Assembly: GCF_026339735.1 (NCBI RefSeq)
Contig: NZ_JAPEQG010000001.1
Coordinates: forward strand, 3,720,001-3,784,000
DNA length: 64,000 nucleotides
Reading direction: 5' to 3'
Origin: Streptomyces sp. NBC_01669
GTDB taxonomy: Bacteria > Actinomycetota > Actinomycetes > Streptomycetales > Streptomycetaceae
Part shown: positions 33,071 through 42,058 of the stretch, one piece after another
How the letters are laid out: each line of letters begins with the position of its first letter
How positions within the stretch are numbered: the stretch's first letter is position 1
Program-made: the position numbers and the translations under genes
The notes under the pieces: generated by a model
The model's database searches: none
The model's input: the letters and a program-made list of their open reading frames with translations, nothing else
Told to the model about the DNA's origin: nothing

Positions 33071-35428
33071 TCAGATACGCACGCCGCCCTGGATCACCCG
33101 GAGGTCCGCGGCGTTCGCCTCGGTGACCTTCCAGAGTTCCTGCTGCCTGCCGTGCACATCGGCGACCGTCGCCGCGTGGTCGTCCAGCAGCCCCGCCGCC
33201 CGCTCCACGAGCCGCGCCCCGAGGTGCCGGTCGTGGACGGAGATACCCCACTCCGGGCGGTCGATGTCGGACAGGAAGTACGCCATCTTCGGGTGCGAGA
33301 TCAGGCTGATGATCGGCGTACCGCAGCCGAACGGGATCATCCCCGCGTGCCCGCGCATCCCGATGACCAGCTTGGTCCGGGCGTACGTGGACCGGATCTC
33401 GTCGCATCCGAAGTCGTACATCGGGATCACCGGCAGCGAGATGCCGTGCTCGCGCCGCAGGTCGAACGCGATCCGCTCGTCGTCCAGCGAGTGCGCCACG
33501 CACTTCACCTCGGAGCGCTTGCCGAGTTCCTTCACCGCGGTGGCCATCTCGGCGAGGAAGTGCCTGTAGTCGTGGCCGAAGCGGAGCCCGGACCGGTCGT
33601 ACGCGGCGTTGATCAGCACGGTGTTCTCGCGCTGTGCGGGGTCGGTCCAGCCGCGGACCAGCTGCCGGGTGACCGTGGTCGGGCAGGGCTGGAAGCGGAC
33701 CTTGTCGTGCAGCGACGGCGGCAGGAGCTCGCGGACCTTCTCGATGGAGCCGTGGTTGCGCAGCCCGAAGAACGAGGCGCGCTCCACCAGCTTCCGCAGG
33801 GAGGAGAGGAACCGGTCCCGGCCGTGGCCGTACGCCTGGCCGTCGAAGGCGTTGAACCCGACGGCGTACACCATGACGGGTACGTCGATCCGCTCCAGCA
33901 GCTCGTCGGGGACGTTCCACTGCCAGCCGCTGTTACCGTTCGGCGCGGTGTCCGGGATGAACAGGCCGCCGCCGCCGATGACCAGTCCGCGCCGGGCGTT
34001 GACCCGCTCCAGCGCGGCCTCGTCGAAGAGCCGGTGGGCGTGGACCGAGTGCCAGCGGGCCGGGCCGGTGTCCTGTCCGAACGCCAGCCGGACGCTCTCC
34101 GGGAGGAGCTTGTCCCCGGCGTTGCCCTGCCGATCCATGTAGAAGGCGACATGCGCGAGCTGCTCGGCGGCCGGTCCCTCCACGGGGGTGGACACGTCCT
34201 TGGTGCGCTTGTACATCAGCCGGTTCGCCCGGTGGGTCGGGTCGACGCCGAGCCCTTCGATCGCGTACGCCGCCGCCGTGGCGTCGTCGCCGTGGATCCA
34301 GGCGATCTGGGCGAGCCGCGCGAAGGAGGTCGCGGCCCGGTTGGGGGCGGCGGTCGCGAGGAGGAGCTGGGCGCGGGCCTCCTCGTAACGTGAGACGCTC
34401 ATCAGCGCGTGGCCGAGCACCTCGTGCGGCCAGGCGTCGTCGACGGGTATCCGGACGGCGCCGAGGAGGTCGGCCGCCTCCTGGTACTCACCGGCGGAGA
34501 TGTGCGCGGCGGCGACCCGGCGCGCGCTCTCCGGGTCGGCGGTGCGGCGGACGTGCGGGGTCCCGTAGTGCACCAGCAGGTCGTGGTGCTTGGTGCCGGG
34601 CAGCGCGAGGTACGCGGCGTGGAACTCGGCGTCGGGCAGCTCGAACTCACGCCAGCGGTCCTCGGCCTGGCCGTAGCCGGCCTCGCCGCCCTGCCAGGGC
34701 TTGTGCCGCCCGGTGAAGTGCAGGATCGCGGTGGTGTCGGGCACCGGGAGGTCGCCGGAGAGCCGCCGTTTGACGAAGTTGTAGCGGGCGTCGAGCTGCA
34801 CGAAGTCGCCGTCGAGGACAGCGTTCAGGATGCCCTGGTCGTGCTTGTCGAGCTCGTACGTGCCCGCGCGGCCGACCTCGTCGATCTTCGCGCAGAACTC
34901 ATCGCTCAGGTACTCGCGCTGGATGACCAGCAGCCCGCTGTTGAGCTTGTGCTGCCCGTAGAAGAACTGCGGAACGGCGGCCAGGCCGTCGCGCAGCTCC
35001 AGCAGTTCGCCGAGATCGCCGAGCACCACCATGTCGGTGTCCAGAGTGATCACGGTGTCGTAGTCGCGCACCCGGAACACGTCGAGGATGAAGTACGCCT
35101 TGCGGACCAGGTAGTTGTCCTGGTCGCCCTTGGCGTACGAGTCGTAGTGCTCGGCGTCCACCCGGCGGAAGTCGATGCGCGGGTGCAGCGCCCGGATCTG
35201 AGCGACGGAGGCGGGGCGCAGTCCGTCGTGCAGGACGAGGAAGTCCTCGCAGACGCCGGGGTTGGACAGGGCGAGACTGCGCAGCAGGGCCAGGAAGCCG
35301 GGCAGATAGTTCTCGTCCACGAAGCTCGCGAAAGCGACGCGGCGCTTGCCGGTGAGCGCGTTCGCGGGGGCGGGGGTCCGGGGCGCGGGCACGGGTGCCT
35401 GTGCGGTGGTCGCGGTGGGCGTCGTCAT
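33071..35428 (-). CDS. GT8 glycosyltransferase - TPR - polysaccharide pyruvyltransferase fusion
   Basis: A 785-residue three-part protein. Residues about 28-290 form a GT8 (glycogenin/LgtC-like) domain with the DxD motif in TLDTDMVVLGD near 127 and DKHDQGILNAV near 200. Residues about 310-420 look like TPR helices (AAAHISAGEYQEAADLLGAV). Residues about 430-740 are a polysaccharide pyruvyltransferase-like domain (IGGGGLFIPDT, YAVGFNAFDG, GMRGHAGMIPFGCGTPIISL). It may both add a hexose and place a pyruvate ketal on the wall polymer. ATG overlaps the GT29-like gene stop by 4 bp. Confidence 0.87.
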   Translation of the reverse strand: MTTPTATTAQAPVPAPRTPAPANALTGKRRVAFASFVDENYLPGFLALLRSLALSNPGVCEDFLVLHDGLRPASVAQIRALHPRIDFRRVDAEHYDSYAKGDQDNYLVRKAYFILDVFRVRDYDTVITLDTDMVVLGDLGELLELRDGLAAVPQFFYGQHKLNSGLLVIQREYLSDEFCAKIDEVGRAGTYELDKHDQGILNAVLDGDFVQLDARYNFVKRRLSGDLPVPDTTAILHFTGRHKPWQGGEAGYGQAEDRWREFELPDAEFHAAYLALPGTKHHDLLVHYGTPHVRRTADPESARRVAAAHISAGEYQEAADLLGAVRIPVDDAWPHEVLGHALMSVSRYEEARAQLLLATAAPNRAATSFARLAQIAWIHGDDATAAAYAIEGLGVDPTHRANRLMYKRTKDVSTPVEGPAAEQLAHVAFYMDRQGNAGDKLLPESVRLAFGQDTGPARWHSVHAHRLFDEAALERVNARRGLVIGGGGLFIPDTAPNGNSGWQWNVPDELLERIDVPVMVYAVGFNAFDGQAYGHGRDRFLSSLRKLVERASFFGLRNHGSIEKVRELLPPSLHDKVRFQPCPTTVTRQLVRGWTDPAQRENTVLINAAYDRSGLRFGHDYRHFLAEMATAVKELGKRSEVKCVAHSLDDERIAFDLRREHGISLPVIPMYDFGCDEIRSTYARTKLVIGMRGHAGMIPFGCGTPIISLISHPKMAYFLSDIDRPEWGISVHDRHLGARLVERAAGLLDDHAATVADVHGRQQELWKVTEANAADLRVIQGGVRI

Positions 35429-36972
35429 CGCAGTCTGATCCTCATATCGGTGACGCTCTGGGCGCGTTCCATGACCCACGCCTTTTCGCTGGTGTACTCA
35501 TGCACGGAGGTGATGGGCATCTTCATCGCGGCGGGCAGGCGGTAGGCGCCGCTCTCGTAGAAGTCGAAGCCGATCAGGTCGAGCTGCGAGCTGACGTCCA
35601 GGTAGTCCAGCAGCCACAGCATGTTGAAGCCGCTGGTGGGGATCGCCGGCCAGACGTCGGTGCCGACCTTGCCGATGTCGCGCAGCGGCCAGCGCAGCGA
35701 TTCGTCGCCGAGGTACTGCTGGGCGCCGGGTACGAGCCGGTTGCGCAGCGAGTACTTCCAGTCGCCGGAGAGCCCCCCGAAAACCAGCCGGGTGTGGACC
35801 TTCCGGTCCCAGTTGAAGCCGTGCTTGTGGATGGTGGCGTGGATGTCGGTGCGCTTGCCGGTCGCCGACGGGTCGATCCTGTACGAGTTGAAGCGGACGA
35901 CCAGGTCGTACCCGTCGATCTCGGCTCCCATCGAACTGCTGCCGACGCGCTGCGAGTTGGCGATCAGACAGATCGACTTGCCCGCTATCCGGTTACGGAA
36001 CTCGCCGAGCGTGGTCCATTCGACGTCGCCGAAGGTGGGGTCGCCGATCGGGCCGCGCATCCGGGTCCGGCGCTGCTCGGCGTAGAGCGCGATCAGGTCG
36101 GTGAGGAGCGCGAGATCGGTGGGGCCGGTGGGACTGCCGGCGCCGCTGCCCGCCAGCCCGCCGGCCTCCATCGCGAGGCCCAGGTACTGGGACGCGGCCT
36201 CCTGGATCTCCGGCACCGGGGCTCCGGCCCGGTCCTGGGTGAGCAGCGCGCCGATCAGCCGGGGCCGGGCCGCACGCCAGTCGCCGCGCGCCTGCAGCTC
36301 CAGGCCTTCGGCCCAGGACTCGGTGACGGACCGGCCGGTGAACTCGCCCGCTTCCGGACAGTCGCGCTCCAGCTTCCGCAGGAGCTCGTCCTGGCGCTCG
36401 GCGCCGGCCCGCAGGCCGGCGATCTTCGCCGCCACACCGAAGCCGTCCTCGTCGGTGAGCCCGAGGTAGCGCTCGTACGCCTCGACCGCGGCGTCCTCCG
36501 CCCCCATCGCCTCCAGCGTCCGGGCCCGCAGCCGCCAGCCGGCGCGGGAGCGCCTGCGCTGGGTGAGCACGGTGTCCGTGATGAGGATCGCGAGCTTCAG
36601 CTCGTCCTCGTAACCACAGTCCAGCGCCTTGTTGCCGACCGCGAGCAGCGGGTCGAGCAGTGCGTCGCCGAGCACGAGCGAGGATCCTGTACCGCTCCTG
36701 CCCGGGCGCCGCAGCAGCGGGAGCGGGGAGGCCGCGACGGCCGTCTGCTCCATGGTGGCGTGGGTGGCCAGCAGGTTCCGCAGCGCCTCCGCAAGCGCCG
36801 TACGCCGCCGGTCGAGCCCGGCGACCAGCTTCCCGCTGTGCGCGGCACAGGCACGCAGGCAGGTCTCCAGTTCCGTCGGGAGGACGATGGCGAGGTGGGA
36901 CGTCCCGCCTTCGGGCGGGGCCGAGTCCTCCGCGTCACGTTGCCGTGGCCAGCGGGTGCGGGCTTTCGTCAT
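35425..36972 (-). CDS. Sialyltransferase (GT29)-like protein with helical N-terminal domain
   Basis: A 515-residue protein. Residues 1-290 are helical, TPR-like. The C-terminal 200 residues resemble GT29 sialyltransferases. The large sialylmotif appears as ICLIANSQRVGSSSMG then EIDGYDLVVRFNSYRI, with RTDIHATIHKHG after it. The small motif appears as PTSGFNMLWLLDYLDV followed by LIGFDFYESG, and a late His in SVHEYTSEK fits the VS motif. It probably caps or links a nonulosonic acid. Same operon as the GT8 fusion. GT29 is mainly a eukaryotic family. Confidence 0.75.
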   Translation of the reverse strand: MTKARTRWPRQRDAEDSAPPEGGTSHLAIVLPTELETCLRACAAHSGKLVAGLDRRRTALAEALRNLLATHATMEQTAVAASPLPLLRRPGRSGTGSSLVLGDALLDPLLAVGNKALDCGYEDELKLAILITDTVLTQRRRSRAGWRLRARTLEAMGAEDAAVEAYERYLGLTDEDGFGVAAKIAGLRAGAERQDELLRKLERDCPEAGEFTGRSVTESWAEGLELQARGDWRAARPRLIGALLTQDRAGAPVPEIQEAASQYLGLAMEAGGLAGSGAGSPTGPTDLALLTDLIALYAEQRRTRMRGPIGDPTFGDVEWTTLGEFRNRIAGKSICLIANSQRVGSSSMGAEIDGYDLVVRFNSYRIDPSATGKRTDIHATIHKHGFNWDRKVHTRLVFGGLSGDWKYSLRNRLVPGAQQYLGDESLRWPLRDIGKVGTDVWPAIPTSGFNMLWLLDYLDVSSQLDLIGFDFYESGAYRLPAAMKMPITSVHEYTSEKAWVMERAQSVTDMRIRLR

Positions 36973-37185
36973 GGCGCTCCAAGCGTCTGGTGCCCGTGGG
37001 GGGAAGGGGGCGTGAGAAGGGGTACGGATGTTCGGCGACCGTGTGAGGTTCCGTAGCACGCTAAGAAACCTGAACGGCCGCGAGATGAACTCGCCCTGTC
37101 AGCACGGAAAACTGCTCCCTTCCCGCCCGTTCCGGGGCCATCGGCGCCCTAGCCTGACCCTTCGCCGCTGTTGGAAGGGACGTCA

Positions 37186-38352
37186 GTGACCATCACTCCG
37201 GAGATGCCGGGCAGGACGATCGAGCGGGTTTCCACCGCCCGCGCGCAGGTGGGGCCCCGGTCACCACAGGCGCGCCCCGCACCCCGGCTGCGGGCCCTCG
37301 ACGGGCTGCGGCTCGTCGCCGCGCTGATGGTCGCGGCGTACCACTACGGGGGCCGGGGCGGTGAGATCACCACGGCGTGGGGAGTCTCCGCCGCTTCCCT
37401 GTTCCCGTCCGCCCACACGTGGTTCGCCTACGGCTGTCTCGGTGTGCAGATCTTCTTCGTCATCAGCGGCTTCGTGATCTGCATGAGTGGCTGGGGCCGT
37501 TCGCTCGCGTCGTTCTTCGCCTCGCGGGCGGCCAGGCTGCTGCCCGCGTACTGGGCGTCGGTCGTCCTCGTGACCCTGGTCTTCGCACTGCCGACGGTGG
37601 CGTACGAGGCGGTCTCGCCCAGCGACGCGCTGGTCAACCTGACGCTGCTGCAGCAGCCGCTGGGCGTGGACCGGGTGCTGGGCGTGTGCTGGACGCTGTG
37701 GGCGGAGATCCGGTTCTACGCCCTGTTCGCCGTGTGCGTCGTCCTGCCGGGGGCCAACCGGCGACGGATCGTCCTGTTCTGCGCCGCGTGGACCCTGGCA
37801 GCGGCGCTCGGCAAGGCATCCGGCGAGCCGCTGCTCGACGTGGTCCTGATGCCGGCGTACGCCCCGTTCTTCATAGGCGGCATCGGGCTCTACCTGGTCC
37901 ACCGCAACCGGCGGGACGCCACGGCCTGGGGCATCGTCGGCGTCAGTTGGCTGCTCGGCCAGCACTCCGCGGTGGCCGATCTGTGGCATCCGGCGGGCCC
38001 GCACGCCTTCTCGTACCGCTCGTCACTGGTCATCATCGCGATCGTGACCGCCGGTTTCGCCGCGGTCGCCGCCATCGCGCTGGGCGCCCTGGCCCGCTTC
38101 GACCACCGGTGGCTGACCGTCGCGGGAGCGCTGACGTACCCCTTCTACCTGGTCCATGAGCATCTGGGCTGGGTGGCGGTGAACATGCTCCATCAGCGCC
38201 TCGGGATCCCCGCGTGGGCGACGGCGGTTCTCACGGTGGTCCTGATGCTGGCGCTGGCCTGGCTGCTGCACCGGTACGTGGAGCGGTGGCTCACACCACG
38301 GCTGCGCAGATCACTGACGGGCGGCGCGGGCCGCCCCACCCGACCACAGTGA
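37186..38352 (+). CDS. Acyltransferase-3 family membrane protein (OafA-like)
   Basis: A 388-residue protein with about ten membrane segments. The catalytic region starts RLRALDGLRLVAALMVAAYH near residue 33, with the conserved His in AYHYGGRG; the GVQIFFVISGFVI and WTLWAEIRFYALF segments are typical. It would O-acetylate or otherwise acylate the cell-surface polymer at the membrane. GTG 37186 follows GGAAGGGA with 5-nt spacing, better than the TTG at 37171. It is divergent from the GT29-like gene, so it probably belongs to the glycan locus. Confidence 0.88.
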   Translation: MTITPEMPGRTIERVSTARAQVGPRSPQARPAPRLRALDGLRLVAALMVAAYHYGGRGGEITTAWGVSAASLFPSAHTWFAYGCLGVQIFFVISGFVICMSGWGRSLASFFASRAARLLPAYWASVVLVTLVFALPTVAYEAVSPSDALVNLTLLQQPLGVDRVLGVCWTLWAEIRFYALFAVCVVLPGANRRRIVLFCAAWTLAAALGKASGEPLLDVVLMPAYAPFFIGGIGLYLVHRNRRDATAWGIVGVSWLLGQHSAVADLWHPAGPHAFSYRSSLVIIAIVTAGFAAVAAIALGALARFDHRWLTVAGALTYPFYLVHEHLGWVAVNMLHQRLGIPAWATAVLTVVLMLALAWLLHRYVERWLTPRLRRSLTGGAGRPTRPQ

Positions 38353-38363
38353 ACCGGCCGCCC

Positions 38364-38375
38364 GACAGGCTCTCA
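38364..38375 (-). repeat. Gene-end repeat TGAGAGCCTGTC, copy 3
   Basis: The LysE-type gene stop TGA is followed by GAGCCTGTCGGG, the longest match (15 bp) to the end of the STAS gene at 6096-6111. Confidence 0.6.
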
Positions 38376-39050
38376 CACGCTGCTGAGTGAGAGCTTCGCC
38401 GCGAACCCGAGGAACAGCACACCCGCCGCCGAAGTGGCCCCGGCCGACAGCCGCTTGCGGCGGCGGAACGCGGCGGACAGCCGGGTGCCGCCGAATATCA
38501 GCGCCGACAGGTAGAGGAAGCTCGCGATCTGCAGCAGCGTCCCCAGCAGCAGGAACGACAGCGCCGGATAGGCGTACCCGGGGTCGACGAACTGTACGAA
38601 GAAGGAGATCAGGAACAGGATCGCCTTCGGGTTGAAGAGGCTCACCACCAGCGCCCGCCGGTACGGCCGCTCCACCGCCCCGGCCGCCGTCCTCGTTTCG
38701 CCCGGTCCGGCGGCCTCGTCCGTCAGCTCGGCGATCTGCCGGTGCCGCTCGCGCCACAGGGACGCCGCGGCCCGCAGCATGCCGATCGCCAGCCAGGTCA
38801 GATAGCCCGCGCCCGCGTACTTGACGACGGCGAAGAGCACCGGCGTCGTCTGCAGCAGGGAGGCTGCGCCGAGCGCGGACAGCGTCATCAGCACGGTGTC
38901 ACCGGTCCACACACCGGCGGCCGCCACATACCCGGTCCGCACACCGCGGCGGGCGGCGACGGAGAGCACGTACAACGAATTCGGCCCCGGCAGCAGAACA
39001 ATCAACACAAGGCCGACAAGATAGGTCGGAAGATCAGTGACACCCAGCAT
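38373..39050 (-). CDS. LysE/RhtB family exporter, LeuE-like
   Basis: A 225-residue inner-membrane amino-acid exporter with six hydrophobic segments. The first segment carries the family motif VLIVLLPGPNSLYVLSVAA near residue 13-31, and the middle one KYAGAGYLTWLAIGML. FNPKAILFLISFFVQFV near 128 is the second signature. The sequence is closest in pattern to leucine exporters (LeuE). ATG 39050 begins MLGVTDLPTYLVG; an upstream ATG would add 10 polar residues. Convergent with the acyltransferase gene. Confidence 0.86.
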   Translation of the reverse strand: MLGVTDLPTYLVGLVLIVLLPGPNSLYVLSVAARRGVRTGYVAAAGVWTGDTVLMTLSALGAASLLQTTPVLFAVVKYAGAGYLTWLAIGMLRAAASLWRERHRQIAELTDEAAGPGETRTAAGAVERPYRRALVVSLFNPKAILFLISFFVQFVDPGYAYPALSFLLLGTLLQIASFLYLSALIFGGTRLSAAFRRRKRLSAGATSAAGVLFLGFAAKLSLSSV

Positions 39051-39169
39051 GAACAGGAGTGTCGCACGGGGGTACGACACTCCGTCCAGGTGTCTCGGCG
39101 GACGGTACGGGGCTCAGCCTTCGCCGTCGAGCAGGCGGGAGAACATCCGCGACGCAGGCGGACCCCCGC

Positions 39170-40750
39170 TCAGAAGGCGTCCGTCGGCACGTACGTCCCC
39201 CACACCTCCCGCAGCGCGTTGCAGACTTCGCCGACCGTCGCCCGCGCCGCCAGCGCGTCCTTCATCGGGTAGAGGACGTTGTCCGTCCCCTCGGCCGCCT
39301 TCTTCAGCCGCCCCAGCGCCTCGTCGACGGCGTCCTGGTCCCGTTCGGCGCGGAGCTTCGTCAGCCGGGCCGCCTGCTGGGCCTCGATCGCCGGGTCGAC
39401 GCGGAGCGGCTCGTACGGCTCCTCCTCGTCGAGCTGGAAGCGGTTGACGCCGACGACGACGCGTTCCCCGCTGTCCGTCTCCAGGGCGATGCGGTAGGCG
39501 CTGCGTTCGATCTCGTTCTTCTGGAAGCCCCGCTCGATGGCGTTGACCGCGCCGCCCATGTCCTCGACCTTGCCCATCAACTCCAGGGCAGCGGCTTCGA
39601 CGTCGTCCGTCATCTTCTCGACGACGTACGAACCCGCGAACGGGTCGACCGTGGCGGTGACGTCCGTTTCGTACGCCAGGACCTGCTGGGTACGGAGCGC
39701 GAGGCGGGCGGACTTGTCGGTCGGCAGGGCGATCGCCTCGTCGAACGAGTTGGTGTGCAGCGACTGCGTGCCGCCGAGGACCGCGCCGAGCCCCTGGACC
39801 GCGACGCGCACCAGATTGACCTCGGGCTGCTGGGCGGTCAGCTGGACGCCCGCGGTCTGGGTGTGGAAGCGCAGCATCAGCGACTTGGGGCTCGATGCGC
39901 CGAACTCCTCCTTCATCACCCGGGCCCAGATCCGGCGGGCGGCGCGGAACTTGGCGACCTCTTCGAGGATCGTCGTACGGGCGACGAAGAAGAAGGAGAG
40001 ACGCGGGGCGAAGTCGTCGACGTCCATGCCCGCCGCGACGGCGGTACGGACGTACTCGATGCCGTCCGCGAGGGTGAACGCGATCTCCTGCGCGGGCGAG
40101 GCTCCGGCCTCCGCCATGTGGTAGCCGGAGATCGAGATGGTGTTCCACTTCGGGATCTCGGCCTTGCAGTACTTGAAGATGTCGGCGATCAGCCGCAGCG
40201 AGGGCTTGGGCGGGAAGATGTACGTGCCGCGGGCGATGTACTCCTTCAGGACGTCGTTCTGGATGGTGCCGGTCAGCCTGTCCGCCGGGACGCCCTGCTC
40301 CTCGCCGACCAGCTGGTACATGAGGAGCAGCAGCGCGGCGGGCGCGTTGATCGTCATGGACGTGGAGACCTTGTCCAGCGGGATCCCGCCGAACAGCACC
40401 CGCATGTCGTCGATCGAGTCGATCGCCACCCCGACCTTGCCGACCTCGCCGGACGCGATCGGCGCATCGGAGTCGTGACCCATCTGGGTGGGCAGGTCGA
40501 AGGCGACGGAGAGACCCATCGTGCCGTTGGCGATCAGCTGCTTGTAGCGGGCGTTGGACTCGGAGGCCGTGCCGAAGCCGGCGTACTGCCGCATCGTCCA
40601 CGGCCGGCCGGTGTACATCGTGGGGTACACGCCGCGCGTGAAGGGGTAGGCACCGGGCTCTCCCAGTTTGTCGTCGGCATTCCACCCGTCGAGTGCGTCC
40701 GGCCCGTACACCGGCTCGATGGGCAGTCCCGACTCCGACTCGCGCGTCAT
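39170..40750 (-). CDS. Acyl-CoA mutase large (catalytic) subunit, methylmalonyl-CoA mutase family
   Basis: A 526-residue catalytic barrel without a cobalamin-binding domain. Hallmarks: GVYPTMYTGRPWTMRQYAGF near residue 40-59, GLSVAFDLPTQMGHDSD near 80, TGTIQNDVLKEYIARGTYIF near 160-179, HTQTAGVQLTAQQPEVNLVR near 320. Tyr in the first motif and Arg in the EYIARGTYIF segment resemble methylmalonyl- rather than isobutyryl-CoA mutases (which have Phe/Gln there, from memory). It needs a separate B12-binding partner not in this window. A palindromic TTGGTTACCAGTTAG region lies upstream near 40775-40790. Confidence 0.87.
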   Translation of the reverse strand: MTRESESGLPIEPVYGPDALDGWNADDKLGEPGAYPFTRGVYPTMYTGRPWTMRQYAGFGTASESNARYKQLIANGTMGLSVAFDLPTQMGHDSDAPIASGEVGKVGVAIDSIDDMRVLFGGIPLDKVSTSMTINAPAALLLLMYQLVGEEQGVPADRLTGTIQNDVLKEYIARGTYIFPPKPSLRLIADIFKYCKAEIPKWNTISISGYHMAEAGASPAQEIAFTLADGIEYVRTAVAAGMDVDDFAPRLSFFFVARTTILEEVAKFRAARRIWARVMKEEFGASSPKSLMLRFHTQTAGVQLTAQQPEVNLVRVAVQGLGAVLGGTQSLHTNSFDEAIALPTDKSARLALRTQQVLAYETDVTATVDPFAGSYVVEKMTDDVEAAALELMGKVEDMGGAVNAIERGFQKNEIERSAYRIALETDSGERVVVGVNRFQLDEEEPYEPLRVDPAIEAQQAARLTKLRAERDQDAVDEALGRLKKAAEGTDNVLYPMKDALAARATVGEVCNALREVWGTYVPTDAF

Positions 40751-40971
40751 CTGCTGTGCCTCCCACTGAAGCTACTAACTGGTAACCAACGATCCTCGCG
40801 ACGGACTGTAGCGGCGGCCGCGCGACCGGTGGAGGGGCACCGGCTGGGACCTTGCTCACAGGGTGCGTCCTACGGCCTTCGCCACCGCACTCACCATCAT
40901 GCGCGGGCTTTGGCAACCGGGCAGAGCGGGAATCCGTCCCAAGAGAGAACGAAGGAATCAGGGGGCCGAGG

Positions 40972-41871
40972 ATGATGCGGATACACAGAACCCGGCACGG
41001 CGGAGGAACGGCACACCGGGCAGGCGCCACGGCGGTGACCACCGTCGCCGTCCTGACGCTGGCCGCCACGACCGCGGGCTGCCAGGCGCATGCCTCCGGC
41101 GGTTCCGCGGCGAAGCCCTCGCCCCCGCCGAAGACCTCCGCCCCGGCGACCGATGACGCCAAGCCCGCCGCGACCCCCTCGCCGTCGGCTGCCGCGCCCT
41201 CGCCGTCGGTGTCCGCCGCACCGAAGCCCGCTCCGCAGGGCAGGACGCTGATGGCGACCGGCTCCGAGGGCAAGCAAGTACGGGAGCTGCAGGCCCGGCT
41301 CCGTCAGATCGGCCACTTCGACCGCAGCCCGACGGGCTACTACGGGACACTCACCGTCGCCGCCGTGCAGTCCTTCCAGGGCAAGCGCGGTCTGTCCCGC
41401 ACGGGCCGAACGGACACCCTCACCTGGCAGAAGCTGGTCGCCATGACGCGGAAGCCGACGGCGGCCGAGCTGAACCCGCCGACCGCCCGGCCCGCCGCCA
41501 GGCCCGACAGGCGCTGCATGACCGGGCGGGTGCTCTGCATCAGCAAGAACAGCCGGACCCTGTCGTGGATGATCGACGGCCGGGTCGTCTCCTCGATGGA
41601 TGTGCGGTTCGGCTCGCAGTACACGCCGACCCGCGAAGGCACCTTCTCCATCTACTGGAAGTCCCGGCATCACGTGTCGACGATCTACCACACGGCCATG
41701 CCGTACGCGATGTTCTTCAGCGGCGGTCAGGCGGTGCACTACTCGGCGGACTTCGCGGCCCGCGGCTACACCGGCGCTTCGCACGGCTGCGTGAACGTCC
41801 GGGACGAGGGGAAGATCGCCGCCCTCTTCGACCAGGTGCGCAACGGCGACAAGGTCGTCATCTACTGGTGA
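40972..41871 (+). CDS. Lipoprotein L,D-transpeptidase with peptidoglycan-binding domain
   Basis: A 299-residue wall enzyme. It has a lipoprotein signal with lipobox LAATTAGC (Cys near residue 37), a Pro/Ala/Ser-rich linker to about 95, a peptidoglycan-binding domain near 100-150 (VRELQARLRQIGHFDRSPTG), and a YkuD domain ending with the catalytic SHGCVNVRD near residue 265. Same layout as the enzyme at 3917 but membrane-anchored. ATG 40972 (or 40975) sits after GGGGGCCGAGG. The 221-bp gap before it separates it from the divergent mutase gene. Confidence 0.9.
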   Translation: MMRIHRTRHGGGTAHRAGATAVTTVAVLTLAATTAGCQAHASGGSAAKPSPPPKTSAPATDDAKPAATPSPSAAAPSPSVSAAPKPAPQGRTLMATGSEGKQVRELQARLRQIGHFDRSPTGYYGTLTVAAVQSFQGKRGLSRTGRTDTLTWQKLVAMTRKPTAAELNPPTARPAARPDRRCMTGRVLCISKNSRTLSWMIDGRVVSSMDVRFGSQYTPTREGTFSIYWKSRHHVSTIYHTAMPYAMFFSGGQAVHYSADFAARGYTGASHGCVNVRDEGKIAALFDQVRNGDKVVIYW

Positions 41872-41888
41872 GCGGAGGCGGGGAAGGG

Positions 41889-41927
41889 GGCGCGGGCGGG
41901 ACCGGGGGAACGTGTCCCGCCCGCGCC
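41889..41927. terminator. Terminator after the lipoprotein L,D-transpeptidase
   Basis: GGCGCGGGCGGGAC (41889-41902) pairs perfectly with 41914-41927 over an 11-nt loop, 18 bp past the stop codon. Confidence 0.8.
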
Positions 41928-42058
41928 AGGTGCGCTGAGCCGAAGGTACGGGGGGAACCCCGGCTCTGTGCGCTGCCGATGACCAGTCGGCTCACTCTGT
42001 ACTGCGTCGACGGGTCGAAAAGTGTCACACCCGGTGTCGGCGGAGCGGCCGGAACGGC

